DNA of 7,335 nt from Anaerolineae bacterium (GTDB taxonomy: Bacteria; Chloroflexota; Anaerolineae; JAFGEY01): NCBI GenBank assembly GCA_016929205.1, contig JAFGJF010000209.1:1-7335 (forward strand), written 5' to 3'. The notes beneath the pieces are model-generated. The model searched no databases, was not told where the DNA came from, and saw only the letters and a program-made list of their open reading frames with translations. This document shows positions 1 to 6,124 of the stretch, piece by piece. Every line of letters starts with the position of its first letter. Within the stretch, counting starts at the first letter, position 1. Made by a program: the position numbers and the translations under genes.

Positions 1-51
1 TCGTTCTGTTTGTATCTTTACTTTTGCCATAGTGCCACAAGTATGGCACAT
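1..51 (-). CDS. possible 5' end of a leftward gene (partial)
   Basis: On the minus strand an open frame starts at ATG 51-49 (MCHTCGTMAKVKIQTER) or at the in-frame ATG 30-28 (MAKVKIQTER) and runs off the left edge without a stop. An in-frame TGA lies just upstream of the first ATG, so the start must be one of these if the gene is real. The longer form would open with a CxxC pair (C2, C5). No convincing Shine-Dalgarno precedes either ATG. The support is positional: a minus-strand extended -10 promoter at 125-155 would produce a transcript reaching this point. With at most 17 codons visible, no family can be assigned and the call is tentative. Confidence 0.3.
   Translation of the reverse strand, partial: MCHTCGTMAKVKIQTER
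25..49. repeat. overlapping inverted repeats (hairpin or operator)
   Basis: TGCCATA at 25-31 is the exact reverse complement of TATGGCA at 42-48, giving a 7-bp stem with a 10-base loop. A competing 6-bp stem pairs GTGCCA (32-37) with TGGCAC (44-49) around a 6-base loop. On the plus strand a T-rich run (51-61) follows, as in a weak intrinsic terminator. On the minus strand the same structure covers both candidate start codons of the leftward gene and could limit its translation. The sequence alone does not decide between terminator, operator and RNA hairpin. Confidence 0.4.
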
Positions 52-94
52 TTTCGTTTTTCACGCCAGAAATGAGCGAAAGATGAGATTCAAG

Positions 95-110
95 TCACCC
101 ATCCGGGTGA
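95..110. repeat. short hairpin in the leftward leader
   Basis: TCACCC (95-100) and GGGTGA (105-110) form a perfect 6-bp stem with the 4-base loop ATCC. No T-run follows on either strand, so a terminator is unlikely. It falls in the predicted 5' untranslated region of the leftward transcript, just downstream of the minus-strand -10 box, where a hairpin can stabilise the RNA 5' end. Chance occurrence is possible. Confidence 0.3.
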
Positions 111-124
111 TCGAGCGCTAGTTC

Positions 125-155
125 ATTATAGCACAACCAGGCGGTTAACCACCAA
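125..155 (-). promoter_or_regulatory. leftward extended -10 promoter
   Basis: Read on the minus strand, a perfect TATAAT (130-125) is preceded by TGC (133-131), making an extended -10 box (TGnTATAAT). The -35 region is weak: TTGGTG at 155-150 lies at a long 19-base spacing, and GTGGTT (152-147) at 16 bases. An extended -10 can compensate for a poor -35. Transcription would start near 118 and head to the possible leftward gene at 51 or 30. Confidence 0.5.
140..153. promoter_or_regulatory. near-palindromic possible operator
   Basis: GGCGGTTAACCACC is a 14-bp near-palindrome in which six of seven base pairs match around a perfect GGTTAACC core (143-150). It overlaps the -35 region of the leftward promoter and lies 43 bases upstream of the rightward -35, a position from which a dimeric regulator could control the leftward gene or both genes. 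No regulator is encoded nearby, so this is only a candidate. Confidence 0.3.
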
Positions 156-195
156 CTCGCGCTGTTGTCCGCCGGGCAGCAGATATACCCTTTGC

Positions 196-224
196 TTGCC
201 AATCAACTTGATTTGTGCTATGAT
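196..224 (+). promoter_or_regulatory. rightward promoter of the CorA-like gene
   Basis: TTGCCA (196-201) and TATGAT (219-224) are separated by the ideal 17 bases, and TG at 216-217 makes the -10 box extended. The start point would be near 231, leaving a leader of about 40 bases before the ATG at 271. The 12-mer at 213-224 matches the leftward promoter's 136-125 at 11 of 12 positions, so the two divergent promoters share the same core. Confidence 0.6.
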
Positions 225-270
225 TTTCAGAGTTGTTGAGCAACTGTGCGCGTAAAAAGGAGGATGGATT

Positions 271-1008
271 ATGGCTCTGAATCCCCCCACATCGTGGGAC
301 CTTCCCGACGAGATCAAAAAACGATTCGGTCAAAAAAGTCCCGGAAAACAGCGAGCAATGGTGGCCGATGGACATTTGTTGCTCGTCCTGCACAAAGCAC
401 CCAAAAGCGACCAACGAGAACGAGTGGGCGTCTTTTTCTGGCGCACCCCGGAAGGCAAGTGGTATTGCGATGGCTGGGGCGAAGGGCTGGAGATGCTGTG
501 GAAACACATCAACACATATAACGAGGCCGCGGACCAGATCGATAAGGCATACGAACAAGCACAAACAGCTCAAGATTATTTTGCCGTTTTGGAAGAACTA
601 TCCCCGCTGAACCATGCCGCTCAAAACCTTCATGCCACTCTGCAAGCAGCACGAGAAGGCATTCCCCAAGATCGCGACATCATCGACCTGCGCGACGAAG
701 CCTATGAACTGCAGCGCACCCTCGATCTGCTTTATTCGGATACCAAGAATGCGCTCGACTTTCACATAGCCACCAAGAACGAAGAGCAAGCCCAATTCAG
801 TATGCAGGCTGCTCAAACCGGACATCGGCTTAACGTGCTGGCTGCCATCTTTTTTCCGCTCACGGCCATCGCCAGTTTATTTGGGATGAGCCTGCGCAGC
901 GGCCTCGAGAATGCGCCCATCTGGGTCTTTTGGGCCATATTCGTTGTAGGCATCCTGGTCGGTTTGAGCATCAAAAACTGGGTATTACAGGGTACGGTGG
1001 AAACTTGA
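271..1008 (+). CDS. CorA-like membrane protein with GMS instead of GMN
   Basis: A 245-residue protein with the layout of the CorA/MIT divalent-cation transporter family: a soluble N-terminal part, a long helical middle (about 82-185) and two C-terminal membrane helices (about 188-206 and 216-235). The first helix and its end (RLNVLAAIFFPLTAIASLFG) resemble the CorA pore helix. The family signature GMN, which forms the selectivity filter, is here GMS (205-207). The N-terminal part contains a tryptophan/aromatic-rich stretch (WRTPEGKWYCDGWGEGLEMLW, 57-77 region) and is shorter than in classical CorA (usually over 300 residues). A strong AAGGAGG (257-263), 7 bases before the ATG, fixes the start. 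It probably inserts in the inner membrane as an oligomer. Magnesium transport is doubtful given the altered filter; a membrane anchor or effector role is possible. It is followed 52 bases later by a same-strand gene. Confidence 0.75.
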   Translation: MALNPPTSWDLPDEIKKRFGQKSPGKQRAMVADGHLLLVLHKAPKSDQRERVGVFFWRTPEGKWYCDGWGEGLEMLWKHINTYNEAADQIDKAYEQAQTAQDYFAVLEELSPLNHAAQNLHATLQAAREGIPQDRDIIDLRDEAYELQRTLDLLYSDTKNALDFHIATKNEEQAQFSMQAAQTGHRLNVLAAIFFPLTAIASLFGMSLRSGLENAPIWVFWAIFVVGILVGLSIKNWVLQGTVET

Positions 1009-1060
1009 CACGACCAACTATGACATATCAACCTTTTTCAACTAACAAGGAGACTCAAAC

Positions 1061-1894
1061 ATGACTCAATTCCCCAGAACCACCGTCGGCGGTGTGAGCC
1101 TGCCCCGACTCTTGATTGGCACCAACTGGTTCCTCGGCTATTCGCATACCAGCAAAGCCCAGGACACGTGGATCAAGGAGCTGCAAACCAGGAAACGGAT
1201 CAGCAGCATTCTGTCCACCTATGCCGAATACGGCATCGACGCGGTGATGGCTCCGATGTCCGATCACCTCGAAGCGGCGATCAAGGATGCCGAACAAAAA
1301 ACGGGCCAGGCATTCATCCGGATCATCACCCCCCACTTTAACATTTTGCCCGGCGGGCCGGAAGAATCAGAGCCTGAGCGTGTTTTTGACAAATGCAAAA
1401 CAATGGGCGCAACGTTTTGTATGCCCCACCAATCGATCACCGACGCCCTGATGGACCGTATGTACAAAAAGATCCGCGACATTGACAAATACACAACCAT
1501 GATCCGCGAATGGGGGATGATCCCCGGACTGTCGACACACATGCCAGAGACGGTGATCTATGCCGATAAAACCGGCGCCGACGTAGAATCCTACATCCAG
1601 CTCTATAACGCCACCGGCTTTTTGCTCCAGGTCGAAACCGACTGGGTCATGCGCATCATCCAGAACGCCAAGAAACCGGTGATGACGATCAAGCCGCTTG
1701 CAGCCGGGCGACTGCTGCCCGTAGCCGGGCTGGGGTTTGTGTGGAACACGATCCGCGACTGTGATATGGTCACCATCGGCACAACCACGCCCGACGAGGC
1801 CAAAGAGGTGATCGAAATCTCGCTCGATCTGCTCGACCGCCGCATCCCGAGCCACGAACTACAAAAGACGCGCAGCAAAAAGTCGCTGGAATAA
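1061..1894 (+). CDS. aldo/keto-reductase-like TIM-barrel protein
   Basis: A 277-residue soluble protein that looks like a TIM barrel related to the aldo/keto reductases. The N-terminus (TTVGGVSLPRLLIGTNWFLG, 7-26) resembles the first strand of that family, PVMTIKPLAAGRLLP (206-220) its seventh-strand region, and DMVTIGTTTPDEAKEVIE (235-252) its C-terminal cofactor-phosphate region. The usual DTAxxYG motif on strand two is absent: the equivalent stretch reads GIDAVMAPMSDH (58-69). No clear catalytic lysine is seen, although H123 in MPHQS may match the active-site histidine. A classical NAD(P)H-dependent carbonyl reductase is therefore doubtful, and the substrate is unknown. AAGGAG (1047-1052) lies 8 bases before the ATG. 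It may be co-transcribed with the CorA-like gene; a strong hairpin begins 9 bases after the stop. The family assignment is by pattern only. Confidence 0.65.
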   Translation: MTQFPRTTVGGVSLPRLLIGTNWFLGYSHTSKAQDTWIKELQTRKRISSILSTYAEYGIDAVMAPMSDHLEAAIKDAEQKTGQAFIRIITPHFNILPGGPEESEPERVFDKCKTMGATFCMPHQSITDALMDRMYKKIRDIDKYTTMIREWGMIPGLSTHMPETVIYADKTGADVESYIQLYNATGFLLQVETDWVMRIIQNAKKPVMTIKPLAAGRLLPVAGLGFVWNTIRDCDMVTIGTTTPDEAKEVIEISLDLLDRRIPSHELQKTRSKKSLE

Positions 1895-1903
1895 GCTCAA
1901 TCT

Positions 1904-1940
1904 GCATATCCTTGCCGGGATATCCCCGGCAAGGATATGC
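1904..1940. terminator. large perfect hairpin after the reductase-like gene
   Basis: A perfect 16-bp stem (1904-1919 with 1925-1940) encloses the 5-base loop ATATC. The stem includes a G+C-rich core (TTGCCGGG paired with CCCGGCAA). It begins 9 bases after the TAA at 1892-1894. No T-run follows (CCCCTTCAG), so it is not a textbook intrinsic terminator. It could still end transcription, protect the 3' end of the upstream mRNA, or be one copy of a dispersed palindromic repeat. The inner GGGATATCCC (1917-1926) is itself palindromic, so the element is nearly symmetric as DNA. Confidence 0.6.
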
Positions 1941-1987
1941 CCCTTCAGAGGAAAATAAGGCATAGTCTAGTTTTTTGGACGATCACG

Positions 1988-2791
1988 ATGCCTCTATTGC
2001 AAGAACAACGCATAAACTATGACCAGATCGCGCACGGCTACGACAAACAGCCTATGCGCGAAAAACAGGCCGATCGGCACTTGCGGCAATTCATCGAGCA
2101 GCATCCAGAGCGGAGCCAGAGTTTGACGATTCTGGATATCGGGTGTGGCACCGGTAACCAAATCCTCGCCAATCAGGTGCTGGTCGACCAGAACCACCTG
2201 CGGCACACCCATTTTGTGGGCCTGGATCTGTTTCACGGTATGCTGTGCCAGGCAATGGCCAAACCGGGCGGCAAAACAAACGCCAGTTGGGTACAAGCCG
2301 ATGGCGCCCTTCCGCCATTGGCCAGCGACACGTTCGACTTTATATCCAGCCAATTCTCTTTTCATCACGTTCAGGACAAGCCAGGGATGATCCACTCTGT
2401 TTTGCGCATCCTGCGGCCCGGCGGTCGATTTGTGATGATCAACATCTGCCCACGCGAAATGCCCGGCTGGCTGATTTACCGCACCTTTCCGGCTGCCTGG
2501 CAAGCCGATCTGGACGACTTTATGGCCTATGACGACATTGTTGGGCACATGGAACGCGCCGGATTTGCCAACATCCAGGTCGACCTGAACCAGATCACAT
2601 CCAGGAAAACGTGGGCAGCCTTTGCACAAACAGCCAGGCGTCGAGACACCTGCTCGCAACTGATCACCATCTCGGATGCCGACTATGCAGCGGGACTGGC
2701 GCACCTGAAGGCTGAACTAGCCAGGGGAGCAGATCGGATGGTCGGCGATGAGATTTGCCTGCTGACCATCTGTGCGGACAGGACGTTTTGA
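1988..2791 (+). CDS. class I SAM-dependent methyltransferase
   Basis: A 267-residue cytosolic enzyme with the Rossmann-type methyltransferase fold (Methyltransf_11/UbiE-like). Motif I is LDIGCGTG (49-56), which binds S-adenosylmethionine. GLD (78-80) carries the acidic residue that holds the ribose, QADGALPPLASDTFDFISS (103-121) covers motifs II-III, and LRPGGRFVMIN (142-152) is the post-III strand. The substrate cannot be read from the sequence; the family methylates small molecules, quinones and lipids. I chose the ATG at 1988 because an in-frame ATG at 1937 lies inside the 3' arm of the large hairpin and would add a tail (MPLQRKIRHSLVFWTIT) unlike the family. The ribosome site is poor: only GGA (1977-1979), 8 bases upstream. 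It has no close same-strand partner and converges on the kinase gene, leaving 32 bases between stops. Confidence 0.85.
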   Translation: MPLLQEQRINYDQIAHGYDKQPMREKQADRHLRQFIEQHPERSQSLTILDIGCGTGNQILANQVLVDQNHLRHTHFVGLDLFHGMLCQAMAKPGGKTNASWVQADGALPPLASDTFDFISSQFSFHHVQDKPGMIHSVLRILRPGGRFVMINICPREMPGWLIYRTFPAAWQADLDDFMAYDDIVGHMERAGFANIQVDLNQITSRKTWAAFAQTARRRDTCSQLITISDADYAAGLAHLKAELARGADRMVGDEICLLTICADRTF

Positions 2792-2818
2792 GCGGAGGAT
2801 GCGACGAAACCTCGCGCT
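2791..2818. terminator. weak hairpin between convergent genes
   Basis: AGCG-GAGG (2791-2798) can pair with CCTC-CGCT (2810-2813 and 2815-2818), with one bulged G at 2814 and an 11-base loop. It fills the gap between the convergent methyltransferase and kinase genes, where a shared terminator is expected. Neither strand shows a real T-run afterwards, so confidence is low. Confidence 0.3.
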
Positions 2819-2823
2819 TTGGG

Positions 2824-5463
2824 TCATCTATGCCCAGGCACCTGCGTGGGCAGCGTAAATACAAACGCCGTTCCGGACTCGGGTTCACTTTCGACCCAAA
2901 TGCGCCCGCCGTGGGCCTCCACAGCCAGTTTGCAGAACGCCAGCCCCAAACCACTGCCGCTCGCTTGGTCCTGGCCGGTTGCAAAACGCTGAAACAATCG
3001 TCCTCGTAATTCGGGCGTGATAAAAGAGCCGCTATTAAACACCGAGATATGCATCTCGGGCCTTTGCCCCTCAGGCCGCTGCCCATCCTGCCCCTCCAAA
3101 GCCGGTACCGCCTTGGCCTCTATGCGAATCACGCCCCCATTTGGCGTAAACTTGACGCCATTGCCGATCAGGTTGACCAATACCCGTTCGATCAGCGTGA
3201 CGTCGGCCAATACGTGAGGCAAGGTCGCCGGCACGTTTTCCTCAAGGTACAGGTTTTTCTCTTCGGCCAGCACCTTGAGTTCGGCCAGAACGCTGCACAC
3301 GATATCGCGCAGGGCGCTCGATACAATATTGATCGGCATACGGCCGCTCTCCAGGCGGCTCGTGTCCAGGATGGCGTTCACCAGGGAGAGCATCTTTTGA
3401 GCGGAGCTCTGACCCAGGCGCAACACGCGGCGCTGCGCAGGCGAAAGAGCGTGCCCCGCTTTGCCCTCCAAAAGCTCGAGAGAAACAGATATGCCGGTGA
3501 GCGGGTTGCGCAGATCGTGGACCATCGCATGTGTCAAGTCTTCACGCACCTGGTCCAACTGACGTTCCTTGGTCACATCATGCAACACCAACAGCCGCCC
3601 CATCGGTTTCATATCGGCCATCACGGGCAAACTGTCCCAATGAATGGCCCGCGGCGATACCGTGTACTCACCCTCGCCTGGCCGGTCGTCGCCACGGCGG
3701 ATACGGCGCGCTTCGGCCAAGGTCGCCCACACCACTCCTGGCGCATGGCGTCGAAGCACCAACAGCGCATCTTTCATCGGTCTATCGGTCCAATCCTGCG
3801 GTTGGCCTGCAAGGCCTAACAAGTCCAGTGCCGCGGCATTGATCACCAATACGCGACCGTCGACGCCAATCAAGATAATACCATCCCTGCTCGCCTCGAT
3901 CAAGACCAACAATCGCTGCCGCTCATCCAACGTACTCTGAAACAAGCGGGCATTGTCCAGGGCAAGAGAAATGGCCTCGGCCAGCGATTCGGCCAGCAGC
4001 ACGCCATCGGTGTTAAATGCGTCCGGCTGGTCGCTCTTGACGTCGAGCACACCCAACACCCTTCCACCCCGCTCAAAGGGAACAGCCAATTCGCAGCACA
4101 GACCGCCTCGTTCGCCAGGCGATACTCTTTTGTCACCGCGTACGCGCTGCGTTTGTGCCGTGACAAAAGCTCGACCAGCCATTCCCGCGTCGTGCGGCAC
4201 ACGTTGCCCGATGCGAACAAGTCCCCCTCCGGACACGGCACGAACGACCAGACCATCCTCATCCTTGTCGGGCAACAGGACGGACACGGCAGGCCAATCG
4301 GTCAGTTCGACGACAGCCTGCACCGCCATGCGAGCAATCGCTTGCGGATCCCAATGCTCGCCCAACTCGATCAGAAAACGATAGAGCGTTGCCTGCCGCC
4401 GCATCTGCCTGGTCAAAGCCATCTGCACACTCTTTTGTTCGGTGATGTCACTCAAGACAACCAGGCGTCCTCCAAGATGCCCTCGCTGGCTGTGCAATGG
4501 CAAGATGCGCAGATCGATGTGACGCTGTACGCCCCCCTGGTTCAAGACAATCTCTTCACGGATCCGGCTGACGTCACGATATCGCGCCACCAGATCGGGC
4601 ACGTCGGTCATAATGGCTTCGACGGACTGACCGACCGGATCGATGTCCGGGTTGCCGATGATCTGCCTGGCAACGGGGTTGATGTCCACGATGCGCGCCT
4701 GGTCGTCGAGCACGATCACCCCGTCGTCAATGTTCTCGACAATGACGCCGCGAGCGATCGGCACAATATCGAGCAGGCGCAGACGAAAGAATGCCCAGGC
4801 CGCGACCGCACCGGTCAAGGTAAAGGAAAAGGGCGTCAGATCGAGGTTGGGAAAGGGGTTGAGGTTAAAGACATACAACAGATTGCCGATCCAGGGGATC
4901 AATGCACCGAGAAACATAGCCATCGATTGCTTGCGATATAAAGCAAAGGCACGCAAAAACGCCCTGAACACCACCAACGTCCCCAGAAAAAGCATCAGGT
5001 AGGCGTATGCCCAATTGACCCAAAACCAGGCACCGTAGTCCAGATCGAGCACCAAAAACGTGCCGTTGTCCCGGACGGCGATTTCGCGCCAGAGCAGGTG
5101 ATGGTATTCGTTGCTCCAGACCAGGATCAAGGTCAGTGCGGGGATGATGCTCATCAAGATCGCATAGCGCCGCGTCAGCCACCTGTTTTGCCCGGTGTAG
5201 GCGAGCGCAAAAGCCAGCCACAACGGCGGCACAGAGACGATACCCAGGTATTCGACCTTGGCCCAGAAAATCTGGGCCGGCAGATTGGCACTCGCCAGCT
5301 CCAGCGCGTACCCGATCGACCACTCGGTGAGGGCCAGCATGAGCAGCACAAAAGCCACCGACCCGCTCACAGAACGCCGGCGGCCCACCAGCGCAGCCAG
5401 GGCAGTCGATATCGCCGCGGTGATGAGCAAAGGGAGAAAATAAGGTGTCTGCTGCCAATCCAT
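2824..5463 (-). CDS. seven-helix PAS-GAF-PAS sensor histidine kinase
   Basis: An 879-residue membrane sensor kinase. The N-terminus has about seven membrane helices (roughly 7-27, 34-53, 74-90, 100-116, 145-169, 180-200, 210-228), as in the 7TM histidine-kinase sensor region. It continues with a PAS domain (about 242-350, ENIDDGVIVLDDQARIVDIN), a GAF domain (about 360-510), a second PAS (about 521-632, EASRDGIILIGVDGRVLVIN), HisKA with HDLRNP (phospho-acceptor H649) and the HATPase. The N box reads NLIGNGVKFTP with N768, the F box LFQRF (823-827), and the G2 box GSGLGL (836-841) is intact. The G1 box, normally DxGxG, is NSGSF (810-814). I start at ATG 5463 because GGTGAG (5476-5471) sits 7 bases upstream and the promoter's start point near 5491 makes the farther TTG at 5490 unlikely. 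The ligand is unknown, and no response regulator or receiver domain is present in the window. Confidence 0.9.
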   Translation of the reverse strand: MDWQQTPYFLPLLITAAISTALAALVGRRRSVSGSVAFVLLMLALTEWSIGYALELASANLPAQIFWAKVEYLGIVSVPPLWLAFALAYTGQNRWLTRRYAILMSIIPALTLILVWSNEYHHLLWREIAVRDNGTFLVLDLDYGAWFWVNWAYAYLMLFLGTLVVFRAFLRAFALYRKQSMAMFLGALIPWIGNLLYVFNLNPFPNLDLTPFSFTLTGAVAAWAFFRLRLLDIVPIARGVIVENIDDGVIVLDDQARIVDINPVARQIIGNPDIDPVGQSVEAIMTDVPDLVARYRDVSRIREEIVLNQGGVQRHIDLRILPLHSQRGHLGGRLVVLSDITEQKSVQMALTRQMRRQATLYRFLIELGEHWDPQAIARMAVQAVVELTDWPAVSVLLPDKDEDGLVVRAVSGGGLVRIGQRVPHDAGMAGRAFVTAQTQRVRGDKRVSPGERGGLCCELAVPFERGGRVLGVLDVKSDQPDAFNTDGVLLAESLAEAISLALDNARLFQSTLDERQRLLVLIEASRDGIILIGVDGRVLVINAAALDLLGLAGQPQDWTDRPMKDALLVLRRHAPGVVWATLAEARRIRRGDDRPGEGEYTVSPRAIHWDSLPVMADMKPMGRLLVLHDVTKERQLDQVREDLTHAMVHDLRNPLTGISVSLELLEGKAGHALSPAQRRVLRLGQSSAQKMLSLVNAILDTSRLESGRMPINIVSSALRDIVCSVLAELKVLAEEKNLYLEENVPATLPHVLADVTLIERVLVNLIGNGVKFTPNGGVIRIEAKAVPALEGQDGQRPEGQRPEMHISVFNSGSFITPELRGRLFQRFATGQDQASGSGLGLAFCKLAVEAHGGRIWVESEPESGTAFVFTLPTQVPGHR
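3055..3084 (-). repeat. 15-base tandem repeat encoding GQRPE twice
   Basis: Two adjacent 15-base units (3055-3069 and 3070-3084) match at 12 of 15 positions and encode GQRPE-GQRPE, residues 794-803 of the kinase. They lie in a polar insert between the N box and the altered G1 box of the ATPase domain. The in-frame unit suggests a slippage duplication in a surface loop. Confidence 0.6.
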
Positions 5464-5470
5464 TCTCATT

Positions 5471-5476
5471 CTCACC
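5471..5476 (-). promoter_or_regulatory. ribosome binding site deciding the kinase start
   Basis: GGTGAG on the minus strand (5476-5471) is 7 bases before ATG 5463 but only 1 base before the in-frame ATG 5469, and it lies inside the coding region if TTG 5490 is used. It therefore favours 5463. Confidence 0.5.
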
Positions 5477-5497
5477 AACAATTCAATCAATATTGCC

Positions 5498-5526
5498 AGT
5501 ATAACATCGATAAACGATCAAGTCAA
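5498..5526 (-). promoter_or_regulatory. promoter of the sensor kinase
   Basis: On the minus strand TTGACT (5526-5521) and TATACT (5503-5498) are separated by exactly 17 bases; each matches the sigma-70 consensus at five of six positions. Transcription would start near 5491, leaving a leader of about 28 bases before ATG 5463. It lies back to back with the promoter of the DUF488 operon, with only 6 bases between the two -35 boxes. Confidence 0.65.
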
Positions 5527-5532
5527 ACCATT

Positions 5533-5561
5533 TTGCTTTTGTCATCATTTGACGGTACAAT
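5533..5561 (+). promoter_or_regulatory. promoter of the DUF488/dual-OB operon
   Basis: TTGCTT (5533-5538) and TACAAT (5556-5561) are 17 bases apart. The -10 box matches consensus at five of six positions; the -35 box matches only at TTG. The start point would be near 5568, giving a leader of about 46 bases before the ATG at 5614. The weak -35 suggests modest basal activity or an activator. Confidence 0.45.
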
Positions 5562-5613
5562 ACCCATCAACACGTCATCAGAAAAGCTCGCTCCGCATGA
5601 AAGGATCAAGACG

Positions 5614-6111
5614 ATGACCCGACCCCGGATTTACACGATTGGACACAGCAACCACACTGCCGACGCCTTGATCGCCCTGCTGAAACAACACCATATCAGC
5701 CTGGTCGTAGACGTGCGCAGCCAGCCCTACAGCCGCTGGGTGCCGCAGTTCAACCGCGAGACGCTGCTTGCCGCGCTCCAGGAGGCCGGCCTGCACTATC
5801 GTTTTATGGGCGATACGCTCGGCGGGCGTCCATCCGACCCGGGCCTCTACAATCCCGGCGAGGAACGGCCTGACTATGAACGTATGGCTCAAACCGGCCC
5901 CTACCAGGCCGGGGTGGCCGAGTTGCTTGAATTGGCCAAAAACGATATAATTGTGATCCTGTGCAGCGAAGGTGATCATGAACAGTGCCACCGCCACAAG
6001 CTGATCGCCCAGAGCCTGGTGGCACACGAGATCGACGTGCTGCACATCCAACCCGACGGCAGTACCATCGCGGGAAAATCGATCCCCAAACAGCTCTCGT
6101 TGTTTGGATGA
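5614..6111 (+). CDS. DUF488 family protein, first of two
   Basis: A 165-residue soluble protein of the DUF488 family, whose biochemical function I do not know to be established. It shows the family marks in order: YTIGHSNHTADAL (7-19), VVDVRSQPYSRW (31-42), a Y-x-F-x-x-x-x-LGG stretch (62-71), and CSEGDHEQCHRH (117-128) containing the conserved cysteines C117 and C125 with H126 and R127. These clustered Cys, His, Arg and Asp residues look like an active site. AAAGGA (5600-5605), 8 bases before the ATG, sets the start; the open frame extends much farther upstream only because it runs antisense through the kinase gene. It ends 13 bases before the second DUF488 gene and is probably its co-transcribed partner. 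Confidence 0.85.
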   Translation: MTRPRIYTIGHSNHTADALIALLKQHHISLVVDVRSQPYSRWVPQFNRETLLAALQEAGLHYRFMGDTLGGRPSDPGLYNPGEERPDYERMAQTGPYQAGVAELLELAKNDIIVILCSEGDHEQCHRHKLIAQSLVAHEIDVLHIQPDGSTIAGKSIPKQLSLFG

Positions 6112-6114
6112 AAT

Positions 6115-6119
6115 GGAGG
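6115..6119 (+). promoter_or_regulatory. ribosome binding site of the second DUF488 gene
   Basis: GGAGG lies 5 bases before ATG 6125. It follows the first DUF488 stop by only 3 bases, so ribosomes may pass directly from one gene to the next. It rules out TTG 6104 and ATG 6113 as likely starts. Confidence 0.7.
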
Positions 6120-6124
6120 CGCCA

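Noticed and set aside
2..120. Plus-strand frame open from the left edge to TAG at 118-120, as the 3' end of an upstream gene
   Set aside because: It is only 39 codons, has no recognisable pattern, and would run through two hairpins; a leftward gene fits the promoter evidence slightly better.
1005..1031. TTGACA at 1005-1010 as a promoter for the reductase-like gene
   Set aside because: The -35 is perfect, but the only -10-like sequence (TATCAA, 1026-1031) is poor and 15 bases away; the 52-base gap fits read-through from the CorA-like gene equally well.
1937..1987. Upstream ATG for the methyltransferase
   Set aside because: It lies in the stem of the large palindrome, has no ribosome site and adds 17 residues unlike the family.
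3049..4941. Long plus-strand open frames (256 residues at 3049-3819 and 262 residues at 4153-4941)
   Set aside because: They are antisense to the well-supported kinase gene, have no family motifs and have low-complexity composition. They come from its codon bias.
5098..5613. A 172-residue N-terminal extension of the first DUF488 protein
   Set aside because: It is antisense to the kinase and would cross both divergent promoters; DUF488 homology and the ribosome site place the start at 5614.
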